A DNA stretch of 64,000 bases from Sipunculus nudus. Its lineage: Eukaryota > Annelida > Sipuncula > Golfingiida > Sipunculidae. The notes under the pieces are model-generated. The model searched no databases. It saw only the letters and a list, made by a program, of their open reading frames with translations, and had not been told where the DNA came from. Made by a program: the position numbers and the translations under genes. Position 1 is the first letter of the stretch. Each line of letters starts with the position of its first letter. The stretch is from contig CM049314.1 of the NCBI GenBank assembly GCA_026874595.1, positions 34,172,229-34,236,228 of the forward strand, written 5' to 3'. This document shows positions 23,796 through 35,856 of the stretch, piece by piece.

Positions 23796-26409
23796 GGATG
23801 AGGCAGCAGAATAAAATGACCTGATGATGAGGACAAAGGGATGAGGATGCCAGATGCAGGGTTACCCCACCCCTAGCCCATCCTCTGTACCCCTGACATA
23901 TGGCCCTCATTACACTGACCACCCTGTGTCAAGATTGGTTGATTGAGGAGAAACCCAAGTCAGGCTTCCTCCTGATACAAATGTCCTGTCTCTTCCTGTA
24001 CACCTCACCTTGTCTACCTCAATGTCTCAGTTTGATGTCCCCATCTCTAATGTCCTCTTCATCCTATTGTAACAATCCCCCTTCAGACTAATGATAAACC
24101 TCTAAATATGACCACAACAGACGAAACATCATATTTCTATAGCTGAGCACTGAGTAACCTTCTCCAAAGTCTTCTACATCTGCTCCTGAGGAACCAATGA
24201 AGGGTTTCCTTTTCGTGACTAATAATTATCCGCAGTGCCAAATAAAGGTAGAATTTATCCAAAGTAAATAGGTATATCCTTAACCTGCAGGTAGTGGTCC
24301 TAATGGAATGCATTATTATGGCGATATCTTTAAGGTTTCTTTCCATCAGCATGAGACCTCACATATTATACAGGATCTATTTTTAGATCCAGGACTGTCA
24401 GTCACAGAGTGAATACTGTATAATATATTGTTTATAACTAAATGGAAGCTATAAATATCACCCTAAGAACCACAGTCACAGGAATACAATAACTGTGCAT
24501 ACAACAAGATTATAGGAAACAGCTATAGCATAAAACAACCTTAGGAATCTTTCTTGACTATATCTAATATAAAAATTTTTGTTCTTTTTGTAAACTGAAC
24601 ATGGGCTACTGGCTGAGGCATGCTTTCATCTGATTTGACAAATTGACAGGTGTATTTACACGAGCACCTGATTCTAGGAGTGGTCTCAATATCTACTCAC
24701 AACTATGACATGAAGTATACATGTCTTAGTACATCTGCCACTCACCAAATGACAAACCAAAGCCCTGTTAACAATTTACATGTATAAACCCATACATGTC
24801 AATCACTTAATATCTCTCACTGCTGAATTCTCTTGGGCCTACCTTCTGTTCTTATTACATTCAGTGAATAAATCTGCTAAATAAGGCCTGTTCAGACTAT
24901 TAAATCAATGTGAACTCACCAATTTTATGTCAGTATAAACCAGATATTGTGATCTGCTTACCTCTCTTTCATTCAGATTCAAATGGACATGGTTACTTAC
25001 ATGATGCTGAGCAACACTTCATTATCAAAACAGTTACAGGGCTATATTACAGTGACCCAATAGGGTGCACACCTTTGCAACACCAAGGTATAATGGTATA
25101 TCAACTGGCCCTTGGCACAAAGTTTCACAAAATTCAGTTCCTTACTATTTGCATGAAATACCGAACCAATTTTTATGAAACTGTCTGGTGGGACTGGCTG
25201 TGAATACAGGACTCAAGTAGTCATTTATAATTGACTGGTAAGCCTACATGAGTAGTGATACAAGCCATATGGGGAAATGCACTTTTACGGTCATCCATCC
25301 TATTGCATCAAATTTGTGCTTCAGCTTGTAATCTAAACATCAGGCATCATAAGATGAATCAGCACAAAAAAATACATGTGAAATCTCAAACCTCAATGGT
25401 AACATGTCATTTCCTGTCATGCCCTTTAAAAAGTTATACTTTTTTTTAAAGATTTATAGGGAAGGTTCAAGTGTTGACCATGTTATTGTTACCCATATTA
25501 TCATATAGTATATGTTAGTTATTACCTCCAAGCTATGGCAGGTGTGTTCTCAGTTACCTATATGTGCTTATTCCTCAGTACTCCCAAGTGGACCACAATC
25601 TCATGGATAAATGAATCCCCAGGTAATCTGTGTGTGAATCCTACAGGATGCTGTGTCCTGATGTTCTTTGAAGTAAGTCATGTGACCACAGCTCTCCAGT
25701 CAATGAGTACTGGAATAATACCACCACGGAGAGCTTAAATCTTCTTGTAGCAACTGATCCCCACTGCACTGGAAAAGTGATGTCACCTGTTACATAACTG
25801 AACCAGGTCACACTAAGATGACCCTCTTATATACCTAGCTTCATCAGACTCAGCCAGATCAATGAGATGATGAGGCCACAAGCCAGGGATGCTCATCTGG
25901 ATACTCTGTGATGTAAACCTGTCATTTACACCTGGGGTGATGAGAGAGATGACACAGATATGCACCATTAGCTCATTTAAAGCTGCATCTCCTAGACTAT
26001 TACCCCAAAAGCATAATGAAATGAGGAAGAGAAGGGCCCCTTGTATGTCTAAGGAATTCAATTACAGGGCCCATTGTAAGTGAGTGAGTAAGTGAAGCTA
26101 CTTGAGATGTTATTACCTGGGCCACTCCAGTTCCATAGATCATGGGTCGTTGATCTTCATCAAAGGGTAGTACACCTGGGAGTCTGAAGGAACATTACCT
26201 CATCCTTATTACCTTATCTGGTATGTCCAGTAGGATCAAACACATTAACTAGGAGTACTGCCCACAACAGCATGTATCAGTGCTAAACATGCTGTATGGT
26301 GAATGATGGATCTTATGCACCATAACTGCATCACCTTTTTATGTGTAAATCATGCCGTATCATTTTGTGATTTGTGCAGAACTGACCTCTCATTTGTGAA
26401 GACTGTGAA
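23796..26409. other. Non-coding stretch
   Basis: No gene recognised. GGATCTATTTTTAGATCC at about 24373-24390 is a short perfect palindrome. Open frames near 24910, 25535 and 25813 have no known domain. AGTGAGTGAGTAAGTGA at about 26081-26097 resembles a short retroelement tail. Confidence 0.4.
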
Positions 26410-26670
26410 GCATGGAGGTGTATGGTCAGGGATCTAGACCTGTGACTGCAAGGATGAGGGTTCAAGTCTGATTCTGCCTGTTCTCTGTATAAGACCCCTG
26501 GCACAGGTCTTACCAACAACGGTGTGCCCTCTTCACCCAGGAGTGGATGGGTACTGGTGACCGCATAAGCTTATATTACCAGTTACATCTGTTTGAGCCA
26601 TATGCTCCCCAGAGAACTGGGGAAAGTTACAAGAGTGCATAGAAAGTGTAATTGTGGATGATATATATAT
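26410..26670 (+). mobile_element. tRNA-derived SINE
   Basis: On the plus strand an imperfect A box (ATGGTCAGGGA, 26422-26432) is followed by a B box GGGTTCAAGTCTG (26458-26470). A body with CACCCAGGAGTGGATGGGTA follows, ending near a TA-rich tail at about 26660. The layout fits an RNA polymerase III SINE, and the body resembles SINE bodies of other invertebrates. Confidence 0.6.
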
Positions 26671-27824
26671 ATTGTGTGATATCAGACTATAAACCAAACC
26701 ATCACACATATGTTACCCCTTCATGGACCAGTCATGAGCTGAAAAGATTTCCATCCTCCATCCCTACCCAAAGACTTTCCCAATCCACATTTGTGTGGGA
26801 AATATGACCACCACCCCCTCACCCCACAGAATTAAACTTAGCTAAGGAAAGTACGTACAGACCCCCATCCCCTCTTTGTAAACCTCCCCTTGGCCAGTGG
26901 GCTCCAAGATCCCCACTTTATAGACATTTGTGGACAAAGCCAATCATATCCCTTCTTACCAAAGGTTCCTGAGAGCTCTGCTGTTGGTGAAGGGGGATAA
27001 AACACCCCATCCCTCTAATCCAGAGACCCCTGAGAGCTCCTGCCCTGACCCCTCTCTGGTATCCCCTGCCCCCAGAAGTTATTAATTGAAGAGAACAGAC
27101 CTGATTGAGGACTGTGAGAGCTCCTTATGGGGATATAACAGTACACCATCTGCCTGGGTCTGTCAACAGCTGATTGTGTCATGGACCACACAGTCTGTCA
27201 GTGCTGTCTCCTGTCAATGCTGGTCTGCTAATACTGGGGGAGACCTGCTGTGTCCTCATGGCTGGACTGAGTAACCAGGACAAACCAGCAGGCTACCAGA
27301 TCAGGCACATACAGATAGATAATCCTGATGTTGGTACAGTGTGATAATCAAAATATCTATCACACACTGTTTTCTCGCTAAGCTTTCATCACAATTTTAA
27401 TACTTTCATGAAGCAGGTGAGGAATTTAGTCTGAGAACAAATCATCTTTTCTATTACACTGAAAATTAATATCACTTATGAAATATATAAGCAAACTACT
27501 ATAATTTTTTTTCTAGCAATGTAAACTTTTCATCCTAATATGAATATACATTTTAAAGTGATATCAGAATAGAAATTCTAAGAATTTAATATATGATAAT
27601 TGCATACATAGTAGTTACTCATTAAAATCTACTCATGAATATAGATTTGTACAGTACAGTGTGGAATAACCTGGTAAACCTGACAAAAATGTACCAATTG
27701 TTACAACTGCAACATTCAGATAAATTTAATATGTAATAAAAGCTTTGTATTGTTAAAGTTAGCAATTCATGTGATTGACCAAAAATGAACACTAACATGA
27801 CATAATCTAATCACAGCAACAACA
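26671..27824. other. Non-coding stretch
   Basis: A C-rich patch at about 26745-27080 (CCCCTCAC, CCCCATCCCC and similar) gives way to strongly AT-rich sequence. No gene recognised. Confidence 0.4.
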
Positions 27825-28080
27825 AATATAAGGTGACCGATGCTGTAATTAATTAAGACGCTCCGAATGATTGGGAAAACGCATCCTGCACCTGATGAGA
27901 CAGAGAACACGTTCACAACAGTATATCAGGTGACATTCATGAATCTGATTGCATCCAGAAAAGAAAGGACCTGGCATCCAGAAAGGATGAGGAGATAGGT
28001 TTCCTTGGCAACCAGAGGCTTTCAAGGTGACCTTCAGAGAAGTGATCTAGAAAACGGTGAACCTGCTCAGTAATAATGTG
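27825..28080. promoter_or_regulatory. Candidate regulatory block with RFX and homeodomain motifs
   Basis: Contains GTAATTAATTAAGACGC (homeodomain-type), TGATTGG, CAGGTGACATTCATGAAT and a near-consensus RFX X-box. It is more complex and CpG-containing than the AT-rich flanks. The call rests on motif content only. Confidence 0.35.
27999..28012. promoter_or_regulatory. RFX X-box motif
   Basis: GTTTCCTTGGCAAC closely matches the animal RFX X-box (GTNRCC, spacer, RGYAAC), best known from ciliary gene promoters. Function here is unproven. Confidence 0.4.
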
Positions 28081-29230
28081 ACAGAGACACAGCAATTCAC
28101 TTACCAGTAGTTTTATTTGATGCCATTACTACAGGGCATGATTGTATATGATAGAACCAATAGTCTTTAGCTAGGTCATAAAGAATTCTGTATGAATAAA
28201 CATTTCAATCTTTACAGTCCATACATTTTTTGTGGTATTTCCAACCTCACCAGTTATGTCATATCATATGAAATTTTTTGTAATTAATGTAAAGAAACCA
28301 CCAAAGACTTACATACCAATCTGTCTTTCTATTTAAGATTTTTTCAGGCTACCATAATTTCAGTATCATCTAATAAGCTACATGGACGATATCTGAAAAC
28401 AGAGTGGTTCTAAGCAGGAATACTGTCAAAATTCTCAATAAGATTCCTGGCTGAAGATAATGAATGCTCTGAAGAACGTATCTGACTGAACTGTTAAATA
28501 CCATAATGCTCTAATCAAGTTGTTGCTTCATAAATTGCCACTGTTCTGGGTAAGCGGTCTTTGAGCACAAACCAAGTCAACAACCATACAAGACTCAAAT
28601 ATATACAGACAGCCATGTATTCCTGGAAAACAATGCTCTCTTCAATACTAATGGTATGTCTTATATATAGGACCATGTGTTACTATTTACTGGGTTCTTA
28701 AAACACTATGGTTCATGCATGGTCCATATGTATTCCTGGTCACTATATATGCTATAATTTAAGTTAAGATCAGAATATGAAACCCAGTGATATATGGCCC
28801 ATGTATTCTTGTTTACTATACATGCTCTGTTTAATGAGTAGACTACAGACTGGGTAAAGAGTAAGATACCAGGAGTTGTGTTTGTACTCTACACCACTAG
28901 GAGGAGACACTCAAGTGTTTACAAACAGTTTAAATATAGCCACAGTACCATACATGTTCAATAAGACATATCATTAGCTGTAATAGTAAGCACACAAAGA
29001 AATGACAAAGCTTGGTAATAAAACCACCTTGCACCCACTGACCTCAGAGTAAGAGAAAAGAGACAGCACAAAGAGGATCACAAACAGATCCTTATGCAAC
29101 ACACACAACACAGGCCGGGGCGGCCTGATTTAAATACCCCCAGCGGACAACCTGAATAACATACACTGAGCCTTAGCCATACTTCAGCACTCAATACTGA
29201 CAATGAAACCATCAGACTTGGGAGAAAAAT
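28081..29230. other. Non-coding stretch
   Basis: A weak repeat of TATGTATTCCTGGTCACTATA-like segments occurs at about 28610-28815. Otherwise nothing is recognised. Confidence 0.4.
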
Positions 29231-29630
29231 CATCAGCTATATAGCCACATGCTTGTACATCACCACGTTGTTGTAAGTGTAAGGGTTAAACAGTAATAAC
29301 ATCACCCCTCCCCCCCCCTCGGTACCTAATGTTTTCAGGATGAAGGCACATGGCAGGCCGTCTTTGTTTGAAGTCCCCACATGGTAAAACCAATCAATTA
29401 CAAGCACATGGTCGTCAGCTATTGTGAGTCGTCTCTGTACCAACACATGCTGAAGTTTTAAACAAACATACTCACCAGCGAGTTCCTCAAGTCCCAAACC
29501 CCTAATGGTCCTTCCTAGAAGAATACCCACACAAAGATAACCCTTGACCTGTGACCTCTCCTGGGAGCTGCTGTGGTGACCTCTGACCTCCTGGCATAGA
29601 AACGTGCATGAAAGCACATACACAGAGGGT
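29231..29630 (-). other. Open frame of about 128 codons, origin unknown
   Basis: One of the longest open frames outside the LINE and tandem arrays. It has no ATG start and no domain I recognise. It includes IADDHVLVIDWFYHVGTS. Splice-like CTTCTAG and GTGAGTATG flank a 40-odd-bp stretch near 29470-29515. It may be chance or an old mobile-element remnant. Not called a gene. Confidence 0.2.
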
Positions 29631-30459
29631 TCAGTATGGCTGGTAGTGGAATCAGGGCAAGTGGTCGATCCAGTCAGATATCAAGGTAGTAATAAACACC
29701 AGTGCTATAAGGGTAACCCCACCTGATTCAGTTTGTTCCTGTCTTCAGTAAGGTAGTCTGGGGGTGGCTATATACCTTTTCACTCAGCTGTATGGATAGA
29801 CACAGGGGTAAACCACAACTATTCTGTTGGTGAATCACTGTCTATTGTTGTAACACTCCCCCCACAACACCTGAGTCCTATATGAGCTGAGTCTGTTGGT
29901 TCACCCCCACTGCTGTGTGCATGTCATACAGAAACACAACCACCCTTTACACACACATCTTATATATGACATGACTAATGCACCCATCCTCCCCCATACA
30001 AAGCACATGTTACTCTCTCTCTGTGGGACATAGTCATTTGCCTATGAATGCCTCATAGGGCACTTATCAGTGGTTTTTAACAGACTAGGCCCAGCTTCTG
30101 ATAGTTGTCTCTTTAACACAGCAATGACAGAACTGGCTGATAAATCACGTTCTGAATAAGATGTTACTCGTATTTAGTTCATGTGAATAAACAGGAAACC
30201 ACACAGTTCCTGGCAGAGTGAAGAGTCAGGCTGGAAAAACCCTTCCACTGTGTGTTAAAACTAAGCCAAAGATAAGAGATAAGAGCAGAGGAGGGATGCG
30301 GTTGGGGAGAACCTCCTAACCAACTCCTCCATCTTATAATTAACAGTACACAAACGAACAAAGGTCTGAAATTTAAGAATCATCTGACCTTTAAAGTGTT
30401 AAAGATGAATGCCTTTATTGAACAAGCATACAATTTGTGACTTAAATTTGTCATTAACA
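29631..30459. other. Non-coding stretch
   Basis: No recognised features. CCTTTATTGAACAAGCATAC at about 30412-30431 resembles a retroelement or transcript 3' end. Confidence 0.35.
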
Positions 30460-30650
30460 CATAGATACCGTGGCTGTGAGAAAGTAAGCTTTGGTGCTTC
30501 CAGTTTACCATGGGTACTATGGCCTTGAGGCAGCTGTAGAGCTTATATGTCACTGTAGATACTCTAGCCTTTAAATTTCCTTAGAAATATAGCCTATGCT
30601 TTATAGGTCACTATAGATCCTCTGGCCTCAAAGTAGAAAACATGTATGTC
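30460..30650. repeat. 43-48-bp tandem repeat, left part
   Basis: Degenerate copies of a unit with GATACTCTGGCCT and a GCTTATAGGTCACT-like segment, starting near 30464, 30512, 30557 and 30614. The same unit continues at 31060-31235, so intervening SINE sequence seems to have entered the array. Confidence 0.7.
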
Positions 30651-30671
30651 TACAGTACAGTTGTTATGAAG

Positions 30672-31045
30672 ACAAACTGATCAGGGGAAAACATTGGGCC
30701 GATCCGGGATTCGAACCCATAACGGCAAGGTTCCCTAGCGCTACAGTTTGGTCCGCTTTTTTATGTCACCCCCTAACACATCCCCTCTTAAGAGCGATCT
30801 GCTATCAGAACAAGACTAATTATCCCAGGAGTCACACTTTGGTGAGCTTATTCCCTGAGCCACAAATTTTATTGTCATCCTGGACGAGCTTCCATTTTGA
30901 TACTAAGACAAACTGATCAAGGGAAAACATTGGGCCGATCTGGGATTCAAACCCATAATGGTTGCGCACAAGCAAGACAGTTCGGTCTGCTTTTATGTCA
31001 CCCCATAACACAGTTCATTTATATAGTGCAATTTACATATTTCAT
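30672..31045 (-). mobile_element. tRNA-related SINE sequence, two related copies
   Basis: Two blocks 236 bp apart share AAACTGATCA, AAAACATTGGGCCGATC, an inverted B box and TTTTATGTCACCCC. On the minus strand the B boxes read GGGTTCGAATCCC (30706-30718) and GGGTTTGAATCCC (30942-30954). TTTATATAGTGC with TCAATGTGCTTCAC at about 31017-31060 resembles a widespread SINE end. No complete A box or cloverleaf was found, so this is not a tRNA gene. It could be a dimeric SINE or two nearby insertions. Confidence 0.6.
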
Positions 31046-31059
31046 TTCAATGTGCTTCA

Positions 31060-31235
31060 CAGTGGATACTCTGGCCTCGAGATAGCCTTGGAGCTTACAA
31101 GTCAATGTGGATACTCTGGCCACCAGATGCCTAAACCTTATAGGCCATGGGGGATACTCTGGCCTCCAGATGCCTAAACCTTATAGGCCACGGGGGATAC
31201 TGTGGCCTCCAGACAGCTGAGACCTTTTAGGTCAT
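31060..31235. repeat. 43-bp tandem repeat, right part
   Basis: GATACTCTGGCC begins at 31065, 31110 and 31153, with a variant at 31196, giving a period of 43-45 bp. The two central copies are nearly identical (CAGATGCCTAAACCTTATAG). This continues the array at 30460-30650. Confidence 0.85.
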
Positions 31236-31794
31236 CACACAGATGATAGACACGTAGGTAGGAAGGTAGGTAGTTATATAGGTAGTTATTGGAAAACATC
31301 TGGGAATCATGACAAATAATATATATTAAAGAGTTGCATGATAAATGGATGGTTATATATGCATCATTCACTACACTGATATGAAACAGTTACAGAAATA
31401 TTTCTCCAGAAATTCTAGTGATCAATTTCTTGCAGTTTCCAACCTATCAGTGACAATTCCTGGAAATTTGTCACATCCCATTTTATAGCAATGAACTATA
31501 CTTTGTTAAGACAAAAGCTAAGACAAAACTAAGACAAATGGAATCATAAATTACAGACCCATTATATAAGCACTTGTGCAGCCAAAACACGATCTCAGTA
31601 AAGTGCAGCTGTCATTTATAAACAACCATCTTAATGGAAGTATCACCATCATGTGACTTAGTTTTAAATAATGTTACCATACTGTGACCATCATTCTTCT
31701 CACGGATATGAAATATTTAGAGATAATGCCAAAAACCAAACATACAGATCTGATAGTGTAACGACTTGAAAAGAAAACCAATCTGTAAGGCATT
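31236..31794. other. Non-coding stretch
   Basis: A short GTAGGTAGGAAGGTAGGTAG simple repeat lies at about 31252-31290; nothing else recognised. Confidence 0.4.
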
Positions 31795-32180
31795 ATTCCT
31801 CTAATGAAATCACAGATTCTTTTAAGGCATTAAATTCCTGCATGGGACACATTTTTATAGAGTCAAGGTGACCTGCTAGGCACAGAGTCCTTTTACTTCT
31901 TTTAGGCACAGATTCTGATAAGGCGCAGAGACCTTCAACTAAGCACAGATTAAGCATAATGCACTGATCTCTTGGAAGACAGTTTCTAATAAGACACTGA
32001 TCTCCTACAAAGCCCAATTTCTGGTAACTATATAACCACTGATGTCCTTCAAGGCACAGGTTCTGGTAAATCAAACATCTTTTACAAGGCACAGACTACC
32101 TGCAGACAGATTCTGATGATAGGGTCCCCTTTTCCTGCAAGATACATCTGACATTCCACTGACCTTCTAAAAGGCACAGA
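31795..32180. repeat. Degenerate tandem repeat of about 45-50 bp
   Basis: AAGGCACAGATTCTGATAA-type and CACTGATCTCCT-type segments alternate several times. The long minus-strand open frame at 31793-32092 follows these repeats and is not considered coding. Confidence 0.5.
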
Positions 32181-32284
32181 TAAGGCTTGATAAGGAAATA
32201 CAGAAGCAAGAAATTGATCAATCTTTCACAATACACATAAAAATTGCACAGATTCCACATATCATACAGAGGATACACAAGCCT

Positions 32285-32368
32285 GCAGGGCAGGCACAAC
32301 TACCAATGACAGGCATAACCACCCAGGACAAGCACAACTACCCAGGACAGGCACAACTACCAATGTTC
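32285..32368. repeat. 20-bp tandem repeat
   Basis: About four copies of a unit like GGACAGGCACAACTACCCA, with minor substitutions. Confidence 0.8.
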
Positions 32369-33094
32369 GTCATGTACAGAATCCTCCACTACCAACGATA
32401 CTTCTCATGATCTCAACCAAGCACGATTTTCTAGAAAGCAGGCATTAGAGTAGAAACAAGGGACATTTCATGAAAGTGGGAGGGGGTCAAGCTGGTTTCA
32501 ATTGTTAATTATATAGGCATGAATGAGTCAATCATGTAAAATTTCCTGAAATCAGGAAAAGTCCTGTAATTACTCATGCTTGAAAAACAAAACCCCACCT
32601 CCTCTCCCTTACATAAAAATACAGCTATAAACTACAGAAGGTGGGTTTATTCAACTGATAAAAAGACAAAACTAACATTGTGTGGTGATCCTAAGTTCAA
32701 TGTACTTATAGCACACTATTTAACCAGAGTGGGCGTGGGTGTTCTTTAAAACTCCACTCTACCTGTATGTATCATTATATTTTAAAGGTTAGCTTTATTA
32801 AGTATTTAGTATATAGTTCTACTGCAGGGCTGATCTGTGTTCACATGATCCCCGCAGTGGGAAGTATATTACATCATATATCATGAGAAAGACAATAACA
32901 CATCACTGTGCCCTGCCCACGCACATCACATTACGTAACAGCAGGGAACACCAGCCTACTCAATCACTTGCTTCCTCATCAACTTATAAATTCAACAGCG
33001 CAGTCCACACCACATCAACACAGCAGAACAACTGCTATCCTGTCCTCTGTTCACCCCTTTGTTGCTTCAACCAGGATAGTATGCGTGTATTCCC
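32369..33094. other. Non-coding stretch
   Basis: No recognised gene. The open frame at 32883-33314 plus runs into the dispersed repeat and has no known domain. Confidence 0.4.
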
Positions 33095-33358
33095 ATTTGT
33101 GTGTGCTTGTGCGTGTGTTTGTTCACAACATAACTCACACAGTCATGAATGGAAGCTTATGAAATTATCAGGACATTTCAGAAATGGGCCAATGAAGAAT
33201 AAGTTAAATTTTGGTGTGGGTCCGGCTCATGATCCACATCCAGGAAGAACTTTCCAGGAATATTCACAAATGTGCAGTCACATATACATAAATGAACCTG
33301 GGAATATGGGCTGAATAAGTGAATGGCAGAGGCTGCATGAGAATGCAGATTTCTAGTT
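33095..33358 (+). repeat. Dispersed repeat (TTGTTCACAATAACTCA family), copy 1
   Basis: Aligns along its length with 34650-34927. Shared blocks are a GTGTGTTT start, CATAACTCACA, TCATGAA, AAATTA, CATTTCAGAAATGGGCCAA, GACCCA/ATCCAC, TTCACAAATGT, CAGTCAC, GAATGAACCTG and GAATATGGGC, then GGCGGAGGCTGCAT-type sequence and TTCTAGTTA. I recognise this order as a repeat found across many animals. It has no coding capacity. Confidence 0.8.
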
Positions 33359-33869
33359 ATATATTATAATAAACCTCAGATATGTAAAACGTTGCAAACT
33401 AAAGACTTGATTTCAAGGAAACATTAATATTCAATAAGGTTACATTAGTATTCTATGAGAATGACCTCACAGCATGGGTAACACAGCATGTGGAAAGGAA
33501 CATTTAACAGCAGTGGAGCTACGTTAATTTAAAAGTCCTTTATTGACCACAATATATAAATGTTTACAATTATCCAAATACAAGCTCATACACCAGCATG
33601 CCGTCAATGAACAGTCACATGTGCACATGCACATAATGCACAAAACTCATGGTTTTCAAACTGTAACAAACCCTGGACCGTCTGGCTACCATATTTACTT
33701 TTTACCTTTATCTCCTAATTCAAGGCCCAAATACATCCCACCTCATCCGTACCATAAAACAGTACAAAATAAGCCTGTACAACCAATTACAGAGTATTTC
33801 CTTACCCAACAAAAACGTTTGTTCAAGTTCAATTTTCTATGCTACAAGTAGCATATTGTACCACTTAAC
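33359..33869. other. Non-coding stretch
   Basis: The open frame at 33543-33851 plus has no recognisable domain. AAAGTCCTTTATTGACCACA at its start resembles a retroelement 3' end. Confidence 0.35.
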
Positions 33870-34645
33870 AACAGGTAATGTTGTAAATTAGCAATTATGT
33901 ACCTGAGCTATCAATGTTACACTGACATAATCACATTACCTAAAACTGTTGTACATGTGTTACAGCTGTTACACACTTGGTTAAACAATTTGTTATTGTT
34001 AGGCATAATTCATGGTAAACTAATCAGGTTATGCTGATTTAAGCATTGTATTACTGATGATTTATAGGTCCTACCTACTTAGGTAATGTAGATGACAAAA
34101 CTGTTACACTTGTATTACCATATTATGTTTGTATTACAAATAAATAAAATGATACAACTGTATCAATGCTGTCCCAATGGTTGCATCCTGTTTTTTCCTT
34201 AAAAAAAAGCCACACTTGAAACAACTTCTACTTTAATGAAGTTTTGTTTTAATCTATGAATAATCTGTATAACCCAAGTGTTACTGACCAATGTGAAACT
34301 TATTTTAAAACCCTTGTGTATCAAATATGACATTACCCCTGGAAATATATGTAATACACTGCTGTCCCTTTTTTCATTACACTAGTGTTACAAGTGTTTT
34401 TATCTTGTTACAACACTAACAATAGTTTACTTTAGTTACAACTGTGAAACATCACACATAGTTGTTACACTGGTGATACAATGGTTACATTTGTGTAACC
34501 ACAGTTACACCCATGTAGCAGTAATACATGGATGTACACGTACAACTGGTAAACCAGTGTTACAGTTAGTAGAGTTACTGTGGTATTTCTAAATTTATAC
34601 CTTTGCTGTAACTGTAATACATTTGGCACCTCTCCCAGGAGGGTA
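33870..34645. repeat. Degenerate GTTAC-rich satellite, left part
   Basis: Many copies of GTTACA and its complement TGTAAC, often as GTTACAnnTGTGTTAC at roughly 15-25-bp spacing. The copies are too diverged for a firm consensus. The same pattern resumes at 34928. Confidence 0.6.
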
Positions 34646-34649
34646 GAAC

Positions 34650-34927
34650 CATTTGTGTGTCAGTTTGAGTGTGTGTTTATTTACAAAATAACTCAGACAA
34701 TCATGAACAGAATCTCGTGAAATTACAGGGCATTTCAGAAATGGGCCAAACACGAATCAACTATTTTGTTGTGAATCTAGCATATGACCCAGAATCAAGA
34801 ACATTGTCAACGAATTTTCACAAATGTACAGTCACTTATGCAAGAATGAACCTGAGAATATGGGCCGAATAAGTGAGAGCCAACACATGGCGGAGGCTTG
34901 CATTCCTTAGAATGCAAAATTCTAGTT
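34650..34927 (+). repeat. Dispersed repeat (TTGTTCACAATAACTCA family), copy 2
   Basis: Second copy of the element at 33095-33358, in the same orientation, ending in GGCGGAGGCTTGCATTCC and TTCTAGTTA. It lies inside the GTTAC-rich array, with satellite on both sides. Confidence 0.8.
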
Positions 34928-35118
34928 ACAACAGCTACACTTTTGTTACCACACCTTTATCACTAGTCACACCTGTGCTACAACGGTAACCTGTGTGATA
35001 CAAGGGTTACACCTGTGTGACAATGGTAACATCTCAATTACAATGGTTAAGCTGAGTTACAACAATCACGCCATAAAGTTACCATTGTTACAGCTGAGTA
35101 ACACAGGTTGTCTTTGTA
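34928..35118. repeat. Degenerate GTTAC-rich satellite, right part
   Basis: Continues the array of 33870-34645: GGTAACCTGTGTGATAC, GGTTACACCTGTGTGAC and GGTAACATC follow each other at about 20-bp spacing. Confidence 0.65.
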
Positions 35119-35856
35119 TTAGGTACCTTCAAATCATATCTGAAATATATTAAGACCTTCCACTCTCGATATTTATCCAGTTATTTATCCACCTACCTGA
35201 ATTATGCAGTACCTTCCACATGCATGAACGAATTAAAAGTAAACTGGCACTGGCACTGTACAGGGTTGTACAGTATGTACTACAATATGATCCTGTCAGC
35301 AAAATTATGTAAAACTGGTTATTTTTAGTAATTATGAAACTGTGGATTCTAAGGAAAACCCAGATGATAGATTTCCTGACAGAGTGGTTTTGATATAAAA
35401 TGCTGTATTTAAGCTGCATGACTAGCTTGACTCTGTCAATCAGTCATCAAACATTGGCTGGTTTATCAGGGCCTACACACGCTCACACAATTATAACACG
35501 TTCATGGTTATACTTGCCAGAAAGTGTTACCACAAATATGTAGATAACACCATTTAAATGGGAGTCAGTACAGGAATTTCCCCGATTGTTCTGTTATCGT
35601 GACAGCTTTCACTTGTTGCTGGCGGCGCTCACTTACGTCTATAATAATACTTCTTATCCGATTAAGATAAGAATATCCTAGAAACATCTGAAGGCTTTAA
35701 ATAAGAAACTGACAGTTAAGAGCAGTCTGTACGTGTGTATACCTATTTTATGTTGAGAATCATGCAGACATATTAAGTATGCAGCTGATCTTACTGGAGC
35801 TAAAACAATGATAAGACAGGAGTTTTTTTGTATTAAACTTATGTTGTGATTGGTAT
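35119..35856. other. Non-coding stretch
   Basis: No gene recognised. The block at about 35575-35680 is more complex, with GTGACAGC, GGCGGCGCTCACTTACG and the near-palindrome CTTATCCGATTAAGATAAG. It could be regulatory. Confidence 0.4.

Noticed and set aside
30706-30954. tRNA genes suggested by GGGTTCGAATCCC
   Set aside because: Only the B box is well preserved; no acceptor stem or anticodon arm can be folded, so this is SINE-derived.
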